8,340 nt of DNA from Solirubrobacteraceae bacterium. Lineage in GTDB: Bacteria; Actinomycetota; Thermoleophilia; Solirubrobacterales; Solirubrobacteraceae. Each line of letters opens with the position of its first letter. Within the stretch, counting starts at the first letter, position 1. The stretch is from contig JADGPO010000064.1 of NCBI GenBank assembly GCA_017882405.1, positions 1 through 8,340 of the forward strand, in the 5' to 3' direction. Under the pieces are notes generated by a model. It was not told the origin of the DNA. It made no database searches and worked only from the letters and a program-made list of their open reading frames with translations. Positions 1-7,285 of this stretch are shown in pieces. Made by a program: the position numbers and the translations under genes.

Positions 1-1323
1 GCGTCTCCGCCGAATCTGGTGGGTGTGCTGTCGCCGTCGGGTTCGACGCTGACGTATGTGTTTGATCAGGCGATCGGCACGACGTTCGGGACGGCTACCG
101 GCAACGTCAACGGAACGACCTTCCATGTTGAGGATGCCGCAGGCGATGTGTGCACGGGCACGAACACGAGTACGAGCAACGCGGTGAGCAATAACGCGCC
201 GACGGCGGCCAACTCCACGGCCACCAGCTCGGTGACGATTAGCTATGCCGGGTGCTTGTTCAGCCTCAGCAACGCGACCCGGGCGTACGTCGATAACGGC
301 AGTGTGTTCGGCGTTACTGACGGGCGGCCCGGCGAGCCCACGTATGGGCCTCAGGGCGCGGTCGTCCCGAACACGGGCGGGCAAACCTCGGTTCCGGCGC
401 TGGCCGTGCAGTCCAGCCCGACGGCCTCCTCGGCGGTTCTTCAGAGTCCGGGCAACGTGGTCAACTACACGTTCACCAACGTCCCGGCCGGGCAGCCCGC
501 CAACGCGGCGGCGTTTGGTGTCGTGCTGGCCGATGGTGAGGTCATCCGGGGTACGTCGGCCAACGTGAGCGGCAACACCGTCTCGGTGACGTTCCCGACG
601 GGTCTGCAGAGCGAGTATGAGTTCGCCGTGGTGGCCAACGTCGGTCCCAACGCGTTCCCGGGTGCGGTGTTCACCGGCAACAACAATCCGACGGCGTCGT
701 CGGTGCCGGGTTCGGCGTCGGTCGGTGGCAACAACAATGCGTTCGGGCGTGGGTTCACCACGGGTCCGGACGTGATCGGGGTTGCCTATACCAAGGCGAC
801 CGGGGTCGCGCAGGTGACCCTCGACCAGCGCATCGTTTCCGGGGGCGAAGAGACGAGCGCGATCAACCTGCTGGATACGAACGGCAACCCGCTCGTGTCC
901 AACGGCAGCGCGACGGTGACCTCTCCGAACAACCCGCCGCCGGGTCCGGAGACGATCACGGTCAACTTCACCCCCAGCAACAACACCAACCTCAACACCA
1001 GCACGGCCGGAGCGATCCAGTTCCTGGCCAACAACGACAGCACGCTGACAGCCGGTGGGGGTCTGGGCGCTGGCTCGATCATCCCCGACTTCTCCAGTAA
1101 CTGCGCGCTGATCACCAACCTGGGCGCCGCGGGCTTCAGCACGGGTGCCGGGTCGGCTCCCGCCGGCTCGAGCAACGGCGCCGACGATCAGTGCAGCATC
1201 AACCAGATCGACGGGTTCACGACCACGAACTCGCATCTGCATGGGGTCAAGCACCACGCCAAGAAGGCCAAGAAGGTCAAGAAGGTCAAGAACAGCCGCA
1301 AGCACGCCATCAGGCACCACTAG
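1..1323 (+). CDS. Secreted repeat-module protein with basic Lys/His tail (5' partial)
   Basis: The frame is open to the left edge of the window (ASPPNL precedes the first GTG at 19), so this is the last 440 codons of a longer protein; no true start is visible. Composition is rich in Asn, Thr, Ser, Gly and Val, typical of extracellular beta-sandwich proteins. At least two modules share an opening pattern: PNLVGV...TYVFDQAI at residues 4-25 and PDVIGV...VTLDQRI at 256-278. A third, more divergent module starts near 131 (VPALAV...VNYTFTNVP). This resembles SwmB/Ig-like repeat folds, but I cannot name the family. Four cysteines (51, 85, 368, 398) could form disulfides. Residues 412-440 form a tail of Lys, His and Arg, whereas the body has almost no lysine. 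No LPXTG motif or C-terminal membrane segment is seen. Function is unknown; surface binding or matrix is the likeliest role. Confidence 0.8.
   Translation, partial: ASPPNLVGVLSPSGSTLTYVFDQAIGTTFGTATGNVNGTTFHVEDAAGDVCTGTNTSTSNAVSNNAPTAANSTATSSVTISYAGCLFSLSNATRAYVDNGSVFGVTDGRPGEPTYGPQGAVVPNTGGQTSVPALAVQSSPTASSAVLQSPGNVVNYTFTNVPAGQPANAAAFGVVLADGEVIRGTSANVSGNTVSVTFPTGLQSEYEFAVVANVGPNAFPGAVFTGNNNPTASSVPGSASVGGNNNAFGRGFTTGPDVIGVAYTKATGVAQVTLDQRIVSGGEETSAINLLDTNGNPLVSNGSATVTSPNNPPPGPETITVNFTPSNNTNLNTSTAGAIQFLANNDSTLTAGGGLGAGSIIPDFSSNCALITNLGAAGFSTGAGSAPAGSSNGADDQCSINQIDGFTTTNSHLHGVKHHAKKAKKVKKVKNSRKHAIRHH
1261..1296 (+). repeat. 9-nt tandem repeat coding for KKA/KKV units
   Basis: Three in-frame 9-nt units (aagaaggcc, aagaaggtc, aagaaggtc) are followed by a degenerate fourth (aagaacagc). 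They encode the KKAKKVKKV core of the basic C-terminal tail of the upstream protein. The near-identity at nucleotide level suggests expansion by slippage, so copy number may vary between strains. Confidence 0.75.
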
Positions 1324-1333
1324 GGCGCTTGAT

Positions 1334-1361
1334 CCCGCTCACCCCTGTCGGGGTGGGCGGG
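1334..1361 (+). terminator. GC-rich hairpin 11 bp after the stop codon
   Basis: A 12-bp stem (cccgctcacccc, 1334-1345) pairs with ggggtgggcggg (1350-1361) around a TGTC loop. There is one T-G wobble. It starts 11 bp after the stop of the repeat-module gene. No T-tract follows, as is common for terminators of high-GC actinobacteria, so the function is inferred from position and stem strength. Confidence 0.6.
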
Positions 1362-1376
1362 CTCGCTCCGGCTGCT

Positions 1377-1410
1377 CGACGGCCGTCGCGAACTCCCGCG
1401 GCGGCCGTCG
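1377..1410 (+). terminator. Second strong hairpin, possible tandem terminator
   Basis: The arm cgacggccgtcgcg (1377-1390) pairs with cgcggcggccgtcg (1397-1410), giving 14 bp with one T-G wobble and an AACTCC loop. A short TCGTT follows. It lies 15 bp beyond the first hairpin and before the next gene, so it is probably a back-up terminator. A structured leader element for the downstream gene is the alternative. Confidence 0.5.
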
Positions 1411-1413
1411 TCG

Positions 1414-1443
1414 TTAACCTCTTGCTCGCAGGGTCCGTAGCCT
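1414..1443 (+). promoter_or_regulatory. Weak promoter candidate for the S53 gene
   Basis: TTAACC (1414-1419) and TAGCCT (1438-1443) are separated by 18 bp, loosely matching -35 and -10 boxes of the main sigma factor. They lie just after the second hairpin and about 65 bp before the ATG at 1509. The match is poor and the site is supported mainly by position. The rest of the 1324-1508 gap shows no gene and no clear Shine-Dalgarno before 1509. Confidence 0.25.
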
Positions 1444-1508
1444 GACCGCGATCCAACTTCCCGGGAATCCGCGCGCAACTTCACCCACGCCCCCGGGTTC
1501 TTCTTCCC

Positions 1509-3113
1509 ATGCTCTCCTTCTCCACGCTCACCGCCCGCCCGCTTCGATCGGCCGCTGCCCTTCTCCCGCTGGTCAGCGCCATCGCCCTGCTGGCCGCGAG
1601 CGCCGGCCCAGCGGCGGCGCGCGTGACCCTGCGGCCGGTCAGGGCATCATCGGCCACCACGGCCGGGCCGTCGCCACGCGCGGGGGCATTCCAGAGCGCC
1701 ATGGCCCGCGCGGCCAGCCTCGGCGCCCCGCTGACACCGTCGCAGCTGCACACCGCCTACGGACTGCCTCGGACGGGCGCGCGTGGTCAGACGATCGCGA
1801 TCCTCAACGCCTACGATGACCCCTACGTTGAGCACGACCTCAACGCCTTCCTGGCCCACTACCACCTGCCGGCCTGCACGTTGGCGTCAGGATGCCTGCG
1901 CCAGGTCAACGAGCAGGGCGCGGCCACGCCGCTGCCCCCTGCCGACCCCACCGGGGGGCAGTTCATCACCGAGGCGGCGGTCGGAGCCGAGACCGCCCGC
2001 GCGACCTGCCAGAGCTGCAAGATCCTGCTCGTCGAGGCCGCGTCCGCCGATCGCGCGGACCTGTCCGCAGCGGCCGACGCCGCCGCGGCGGACGGTGCGA
2101 CCGTGGCCTTCACGGCGTTGAGCATGACCGAGTCGTCCACCGACAGCGACTACAGCGCCAGCTTTCTGCATCCCCACACCGCCTACGTGGCGGCCGCCGG
2201 TGACGCCCCCAACGGCGGCACCTACGGCTACGCGGGACTTCCGAATTACCCCGCGGTGCTTCCCGGCGTGCTCGCCGTGGGCGGCACCACGCTCTCCGTG
2301 CACGCCGATGGCAGCTACGGCTCTGAGCAGGCGTGGACGGGCACGTATTCGGGCTGCAGCCTGTTCAAAACCGCGGCGCCCTGGCAGCGTGCCGACGCGG
2401 CCCACGTCGGCTGCGGGGCGTTTCGCGCCAACGCCGACCTGGCCACGCTGAGCGAGCCGGGCGTCTACGTGTACGTGACCGGCAGCGGCGATCCCGGCGG
2501 GCCGTGGTTCTCCTCAGACGGAACGAGCGTCGCGGCGCCGATCGTGGCCGGGATGATCGGCCTCGCGGGCAGCCTCGGCGCGCAGGAGTCCGAGGTCGTC
2601 TACCGCCGCAGCCAGACCGAGCCCTCGGTCTTCCACGACATCGTGGCGGGGAGCAACTCGCTCAATTGCAAGCTTCCGATCTGTGCCGCCGGCCGCGGTT
2701 ACGACGGCCCCACCGGCCTGGGCAGCCCGTACGGACTCGGCGCCTTCCTCCCCAACGGCGGTGCGCTCCAGCGCGGCGTGCCCCGGGTTTCGGTCATGGT
2801 GCCCGGGCACGGCCTCTCGGTCGATCAGCGCGGGCGCGTCGAGCTCAAGCTGACCAACGCCAACCCGGTCGGGGTGACGGGTCGGGTCCGCCTCTATCAG
2901 CGGATCCGCGCCAACGGTCACACGGTGATCGTCGGCGGCTCAGCGCCGTTGAGCCTGGCTCCGCTCGGGCATCTCACGGTCACGCTGACGATTCCCGCTG
3001 GCGGACGCTCGCTGTTTATGGTGTCCGGCGGTGTCCGCGCGCATCTGGACCTCTCGGCCAAGGGACCCACCGGCCGCGCCGTGAAGAGCTCGCGAATCGT
3101 CACGGTGCGGTAG
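1509..3113 (+). CDS. Secreted S53 (sedolisin) family protein, catalytic Asp replaced
   Basis: A 534-aa exported protein related to sedolisin serine-carboxyl peptidases. A signal peptide covers residues 1-37 (arginines 10 and 13, hydrophobic stretch 15-31, AAA before R38). The segment before the catalytic domain is only about 45 residues, so the long pro-domain usual in this family is missing. The core (about 75-415) shows PSQLHTAYGLP, IAILNAYDDP, CQSCKILLVEA, AAAGDAPNGG and GTSVAAP. Aligning on the CxxC after the active helix, E155 is the catalytic Glu, D232 the oxyanion Asp and S340 the nucleophile. The Asp four residues after the Glu is G159 (EAAVG instead of ExxxD), and the usual SNS(Y/W)GG segment is degenerate near 199-209. 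The calcium site is intact (D377-I378, then G395-x-G397-x-D399). Residues about 422-534 look like a beta-sandwich domain. It is either an altered protease or an inactive binding homologue. No Shine-Dalgarno is visible before the ATG. Confidence 0.88.
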   Translation: MLSFSTLTARPLRSAAALLPLVSAIALLAASAGPAAARVTLRPVRASSATTAGPSPRAGAFQSAMARAASLGAPLTPSQLHTAYGLPRTGARGQTIAILNAYDDPYVEHDLNAFLAHYHLPACTLASGCLRQVNEQGAATPLPPADPTGGQFITEAAVGAETARATCQSCKILLVEAASADRADLSAAADAAAADGATVAFTALSMTESSTDSDYSASFLHPHTAYVAAAGDAPNGGTYGYAGLPNYPAVLPGVLAVGGTTLSVHADGSYGSEQAWTGTYSGCSLFKTAAPWQRADAAHVGCGAFRANADLATLSEPGVYVYVTGSGDPGGPWFSSDGTSVAAPIVAGMIGLAGSLGAQESEVVYRRSQTEPSVFHDIVAGSNSLNCKLPICAAGRGYDGPTGLGSPYGLGAFLPNGGALQRGVPRVSVMVPGHGLSVDQRGRVELKLTNANPVGVTGRVRLYQRIRANGHTVIVGGSAPLSLAPLGHLTVTLTIPAGGRSLFMVSGGVRAHLDLSAKGPTGRAVKSSRIVTVR

Positions 3114-3117
3114 TCAC

Positions 3118-3137
3118 GCGGCGGACGGGTCCGCCGC
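3118..3137. terminator. Bidirectional terminator-like hairpin between convergent genes
   Basis: The perfect 9-bp inverted repeat gcggcggac / gtccgccgc (loop GG, in practice probably CGGG) fills most of the 27 bp between the stop of the S53 gene (3113) and the stop of the minus-strand operon (3141). It is symmetrical, so it can fold in either transcript. It lacks T-tracts; its terminator role is inferred from position. Confidence 0.6.
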
Positions 3138-3140
3138 CGG

Positions 3141-5333
3141 TCACTCCTGGTAGCCGACGAACACCAGGTCGCAGCGGCGGCTCGCCGAAAGCCCGACGCG
3201 GCGGGAGGGGGCGGGGAGGGGGAGCAGCACGTAGTTGGCCGCGGTTGCCGCCGTCCAGGTCGAGTAGGCCAGAGGCACCGCCATCTCGTCGCTGCGCACG
3301 CGCAGCTCAAGACTCCCCGGCTCGGCAATCACGCCGACGAGCAGCGCTCCGCTGGCGACTGGCGGGTCCACCCACAGCACGGCCTCCGGGCCGGGGAGGT
3401 GAAGCCCGTCCCATTCCGTGTAGCCGACGTCGCGGCTGGACACGGTCTGCGCCGGCCAGGGTCTGATGAACGCCGGACGCCGGCGCATCGGCTCGGGGCT
3501 GAGGATCACGTCCAGCCAACGCCGTGACCAGGCGGGCGCCAGATCGGGCCGCCAGCGCTCCAAAAAGCGCGCCAGCTGCACCTCATCCATTTCCACCGGG
3601 CGCTCGGGCAGCAGCAGCGGGTCATAGCTCGAGGCGATCACATGCTCGGCCAGGTCACCGAACACGAGCTCGAACTCGTGGAAGCTGACCCCCCGCCCCC
3701 AGCGCGCGATCGCCTCCAGTCCCGCCGCCTCGCTGCGCTGGGCGGCGGCGTCGATCGCCGCCCGGCACTCGGCGCGCTCGGAGTGATCGCGGTAGGCGAG
3801 GGCAAGCTCGTCGGGCAGCAGCTGGAAGAACGGGAGCTGCGCCGTGTGGTGGTCAAGCCAGGTCAGGCGGTTCGGGGTCTCGCAGACCACGATCGCCCCG
3901 TCATCAGCCACCACCTCACGGGCCAGCTCCAGGACCTGCAGACGCTCGGCCAGCGTCAGGTGCTCGAGCACGGCGTAGAGCAGGAACACGTCCACCTGGC
4001 CACGCCGCGCGCGCGTGGCCGCCACGATCTCCTGCAGCCCGTGCAGCTCAAGCTCGACGTTGCCCAGCGCCAGCGAACGCACCCGCTCCTGACCCTCGGC
4101 GACCCCGGCGGGATCGATGTCCACCCCGATCACCCGCTGCGCCGCAGCGGCCAGCGCACAGCTGACGGCGCCATTTCCGCACCCGTATTCGAGCACGGTC
4201 CGGCCGGCCAGCGGCAGCGTCTGCTCGATCCACGGGATCATCGTCTCGGCCGCCCGCCGGTGGCGCTCGGACCAGCTGTTGGGGTCCTCGCCCGCGGGCG
4301 GCGGCTTGCCCAGCGCGGTCTGGGCGGCGATCGCCCGCGGCCGGGAGCTGAGCACGGGCGGCGCCGGCACTGCCGCGCCGGTCCCATCGGCGCCAGCCGC
4401 ACCGGCGATCTGCGCCCGGCCAAGCTGGTGTTCGAGCTCGGCCACCCGGGCCTCGGCGGCCCGCAGTCGCTCCTGCAGGGCGGCGTGCTCCGCGACCTGG
4501 CGCTCGACGGTGACCAGGGCCGAGGCGGCCGCCGCCGACCCCTTGCCCAAGCGGGCCCGGCCCAGGCGGGCGTTCTCCCGGCGCAGCGCCCACGCGGCTC
4601 GCTTGATGTCCTCTGACCAGCGGTTGAAGACCGGCGCCGCGGTCACCAGCAGGCGGCCGTGATGGGCGCGGCCGACCGCCTGCGCATCGAAGCCGATCAG
4701 CCACAGGAAGTGGTTGGCGTACTCGGGCTCGTCGCGCTCGGACAGCGTCACGCTGACGTCGGTCTGCGAGGCGCCGGGCGGGGCGATCAGCGACCCCTCG
4801 GCGAGGTACTGCGGGACCATCACGGGGTCGGCGAACCGGGCGAAGGCCGCCACCGCCTCGTCGTAGCCGAAGTCGGTGAAGTGGTAGGGGTTGTCCTCCT
4901 CAAACAGCTTGCCGTTGGGCACCGAGGCGATGATCTTCAGCCCGCGCTCGGCGTGCTCGCGCAGCAGCTCCAACGCGACCTCCAGCTCCGCCAGGTGCTC
5001 CAGGCCCTCGAAGCAGACGAGCACGTCGAAGCGCGAGGGGATGTCGGCGCGCAGGTACTCCACGGCGTCGGCGATGGCAAAGCTGACCCCCGGCGTGTCC
5101 CGGGCCACGGTGGACAGCGCCAGCTCGACGGTGGCAGCGTCGTTGTCGACCCCGATCACCTCCTGGGCCGCCCCGGCCAGGATCTGCGTCCCGTAGCCGC
5201 TCCCGCAGCACAGGTCCAGCACCCGCTGTCCGCCGACCAGGCCGGAGGCGAACTCGTAGCGGTGCCGGTGCTCGCGGGCCAGCATCGTGTCGGCCTGCGC
5301 CGTCTCGAGGGTCAGGCGCTCGATGACGTCCAT
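3141..5333 (-). CDS. Double SAM methyltransferase fusion with coiled coil
   Basis: A 730-aa fusion, last gene of the operon. The frame stays open upstream, but the ATG at 5333 is chosen because AAGGAG lies 5 nt before it and protein similarity begins with MDVIERLTLE. Domain 1 (about 1-235) is a class I SAM methyltransferase with VLDLCCGSGYGT (38-49) and VIGVD (59-63). It also has FEGLEHL (108-114) and the SVPNGKLFEEDNPYHF segment seen in glycan-cluster methyltransferases. Residues about 240-305 are charged and heptad-like (ERQVAEHAALQERLRAAEAR), probably a coiled coil. An Ala/Pro linker follows. Domain 2 (about 350-560) is a second methyltransferase with VLEYGCGNGAV (380-390), VIGVDID (401-407), LEHL (456-459) and CETPNRLTWLDHHT (484-497). 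Residues about 625-730 form a beta-rich domain I do not recognise. The acceptors are unknown; the adjacent glycosyltransferases point to sugar O-methylation. It overlaps the upstream gene by 22 bp. Confidence 0.88.
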   Translation of the reverse strand: MDVIERLTLETAQADTMLAREHRHRYEFASGLVGGQRVLDLCCGSGYGTQILAGAAQEVIGVDNDAATVELALSTVARDTPGVSFAIADAVEYLRADIPSRFDVLVCFEGLEHLAELEVALELLREHAERGLKIIASVPNGKLFEEDNPYHFTDFGYDEAVAAFARFADPVMVPQYLAEGSLIAPPGASQTDVSVTLSERDEPEYANHFLWLIGFDAQAVGRAHHGRLLVTAAPVFNRWSEDIKRAAWALRRENARLGRARLGKGSAAAASALVTVERQVAEHAALQERLRAAEARVAELEHQLGRAQIAGAAGADGTGAAVPAPPVLSSRPRAIAAQTALGKPPPAGEDPNSWSERHRRAAETMIPWIEQTLPLAGRTVLEYGCGNGAVSCALAAAAQRVIGVDIDPAGVAEGQERVRSLALGNVELELHGLQEIVAATRARRGQVDVFLLYAVLEHLTLAERLQVLELAREVVADDGAIVVCETPNRLTWLDHHTAQLPFFQLLPDELALAYRDHSERAECRAAIDAAAQRSEAAGLEAIARWGRGVSFHEFELVFGDLAEHVIASSYDPLLLPERPVEMDEVQLARFLERWRPDLAPAWSRRWLDVILSPEPMRRRPAFIRPWPAQTVSSRDVGYTEWDGLHLPGPEAVLWVDPPVASGALLVGVIAEPGSLELRVRSDEMAVPLAYSTWTAATAANYVLLPLPAPSRRVGLSASRRCDLVFVGYQE

Positions 5334-7285
5334 TGCATCTCCTTCTCGTCGATCAGGCTCTCGATCTCCGCCCGCAGGCGCTCGTGGTGGGGTACGGCCA
5401 GCTGCGCCTGCATCGAGTCGCTGCGCACGCGATAGCGCAGCAGCCGCTCGGGGATGACGACGCCCTCGTGCCCGGCGCGGGCCAGGCGGCGGTACAGGTG
5501 CCAATCCTCGTAGGCGGTCAGCTCCTCGCTGTACCAGAAGCCGGCGCTGAAGATCCGCCGGCGCAGCACAGCGGCGGCGTCGCCCGCCACGTTGCGCACC
5601 GTGTTGAGTGCGGCGTGCGCGCCGAGCGGCTCGTACCCCTCGTCGACCCCGCGCTGGGGCTGGCCGTCGGGCAGGATGTACCGCGTCCACGAGGTGACGT
5701 AGGCCACCTCGCGGCGCTCCTGGAGCACCGCTACGCAGCGCTCCACGAACTCGGGCTCGGCCACGTTGTCGGCGTCCAGGGGGAACACGTAGCGCCCGCG
5801 GCTCTGGCGCACGCCGAAGTTGCGGGCGGCGCCGAGTCCCTGATTCATCTGCGAGACGACGATCACCCCGCGGCGGGCGGCCAGCTCGGCCAGCACCCGG
5901 TCGGGCTCGTCGAAGGAGCCGTCGTTGACCAGCACGATCTCGATCCGCGGGTAGGTCTGCGCCTGCAGTGAGTCGATCGTGTCCAGCACGTGGGCGCTGG
6001 CCCGGTAGTAGGGGACGATGGCACTGACCAGCGGCGGCGGGGCCGCCGGCCGCCGGCTCCGGGCGCGCGGCCGCAGTGCCGCCAGCGCGCGGTAGCCGTC
6101 GAGGATCGCCTGATCATCGCTCAGCTCGTTGGCGCGCCGCTGCGGCCCGTGGCCGCGGACGAGGCGGGCCACGCCGTCGCGGCCGTCCAGGACGGCCTCC
6201 AGGCCGGCCTCGAGCGACTCGGGGTCGGTCCCCCGCGTCAGCCAGCCCGAGGCGCCGGGCGCCACCAGCTCGACCAGGCCGCCGACCGGGGTGGCCAGGA
6301 CCGGGCGGTTGAGCATCATCGCCTCCAGCGCGGCGTAGGGCCAGCACTCCCACAGCGAAGGGATGGCGATCACGTCAGCCGCGCGAATCGCGGCGGCGAG
6401 CTGCTCGCGCGGCAGCGGATGCAGCAACGCGATCCGGTGATCGTCGGCGATCGCCAGCTCCAGCTGGGCCCGCACCGAGGTGCCCAACGGCCCCGTGGTG
6501 GTGTCGGCGCCGACGATCGTCAGGTGGACGTCCTCGCGGCCAGTCGCGGTCAGCGCCTGAACCAGGTTGTGCACGCCCTTGCGCCGCTCGAGACGTCCCG
6601 CGTAGAGGATCCGCAGCCGCTCGTCCGACGCGTAGTCCTCGTCGGCGCCCGAATCAGCGCGCGCGCCGCGGTACGGATAGCGGATCTGCACGGCGGGGGC
6701 GATGGCGCCGGCGCCGAAGTAGCGCTGGTAGGTCCCGAGGATGTCGCCGCCCTGCCAGATCACCCGGTCGGCGTGGGCCAGCGCGTAGCGCTCCATGTCG
6801 TGCACGGCCCGCGAGCCGAAGTCCGGCTTGCGGTAGCCGTCGAGCAGCTCGCACAGCTCGGCGGTGGTGTGAATGCGCACGGCGAGCGTCGTCGCGTCCA
6901 GGAACGGGTCGCGGCCGGCGGCGGCCTGCAGTGGGACGAAGGCCTCGCCCAGATAGTCGGGGAACTCGATCAGGTCAGGAGCCCGGTCGGGGTAGTGCGC
7001 CTTGAGACACTCCAGCAGCCGTGCGCCGTAGACGTGCATGATGTGCGTCCAGCAGGCCACCACGTCCGGGGTCGGCTCGGGGACGAAGACGATCTCGACC
7101 TCGTCCCGGGGCAGTCGCGGGTCCCGGGCCGCCTTCAGCGCCCGGTAGGCGGGCTCGTGCAGAGAGGTGGTGAACACCGTGACCTCGGCGACCGTGGCCA
7201 GCAGCTCGGCGGCGGCAGTCACGAACGTCCCGATCCCGCCCCCGCCGAACGGCTCGAGCTCGCGCGAGCACAGCGCGACCCTCAT
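5312..7285 (-). CDS. GT4-GT2 bifunctional glycosyltransferase
   Basis: A 657-aa protein with two glycosyltransferase domains of different folds. Residues 1-405 are a GT-B fold family 4 enzyme. The Gly-rich N-terminal loop is GGGGIGTF (14-21), the donor-side motif is AGRLERRKG (229-237), and the EX7E pair is E313/E321 in LWECWPYAALEAM. Residues about 418-640 are a GT-A fold family 2 enzyme: SAIVPYYRAS (421-430), NDGS (454-457), NQGLGAARNFG (481-491), the metal-binding DAD in LDADN (504-506), and YEDW (592-595) with the likely catalytic Asp. A proline/arginine linker joins them. There are no membrane segments, so it should be cytoplasmic or peripheral, adding two sugars from nucleotide-activated donors. 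The start at 7285 forms an ATGA overlap with the upstream stop and no Shine-Dalgarno is present, indicating translational coupling. A longer in-frame extension upstream overlaps the previous gene and is rejected. Sugar specificity cannot be read from sequence. Confidence 0.9.
   Translation of the reverse strand: MRVALCSRELEPFGGGGIGTFVTAAAELLATVAEVTVFTTSLHEPAYRALKAARDPRLPRDEVEIVFVPEPTPDVVACWTHIMHVYGARLLECLKAHYPDRAPDLIEFPDYLGEAFVPLQAAAGRDPFLDATTLAVRIHTTAELCELLDGYRKPDFGSRAVHDMERYALAHADRVIWQGGDILGTYQRYFGAGAIAPAVQIRYPYRGARADSGADEDYASDERLRILYAGRLERRKGVHNLVQALTATGREDVHLTIVGADTTTGPLGTSVRAQLELAIADDHRIALLHPLPREQLAAAIRAADVIAIPSLWECWPYAALEAMMLNRPVLATPVGGLVELVAPGASGWLTRGTDPESLEAGLEAVLDGRDGVARLVRGHGPQRRANELSDDQAILDGYRALAALRPRARSRRPAAPPPLVSAIVPYYRASAHVLDTIDSLQAQTYPRIEIVLVNDGSFDEPDRVLAELAARRGVIVVSQMNQGLGAARNFGVRQSRGRYVFPLDADNVAEPEFVERCVAVLQERREVAYVTSWTRYILPDGQPQRGVDEGYEPLGAHAALNTVRNVAGDAAAVLRRRIFSAGFWYSEELTAYEDWHLYRRLARAGHEGVVIPERLLRYRVRSDSMQAQLAVPHHERLRAEIESLIDEKEMQWTSSSA
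5339..5344 (-). promoter_or_regulatory. Shine-Dalgarno that fixes the start of the double methyltransferase
   Basis: On the minus strand AAGGAG stands 5 nt before the ATG at 5333, inside the last codons of the glycosyltransferase gene (the Lys-Glu codons aag gag near its end). It is the only clear ribosome binding site in the operon. It rejects the 119-codon in-frame extension of the open frame, which has the Arg/Ala/Pro-rich look of out-of-frame translation. Confidence 0.8.

Noticed and set aside
1509..3113. Subtilisin (S8) assignment for the secreted protein
   Set aside because: The GTSxAxP Ser motif fits both families, but the Glu helix before CxxC, the AGD oxyanion motif and the D-I...GxGxD calcium site match S53, and no S8 catalytic His motif is present.
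2333..3466. Plus-strand 377-codon frame spanning the S53 gene end and the operon end
   Set aside because: Its product is a string of Arg/Pro/Gly residues, it runs through two genes with strong motifs in other frames and through the convergent hairpin.
5334..5690. N-terminal extension of the double methyltransferase by 119 codons
   Set aside because: The extension is out-of-frame translation of the glycosyltransferase C-terminal domain (Arg/Ala/Pro-rich), while the ATG at 5333 has AAGGAG at ideal spacing.
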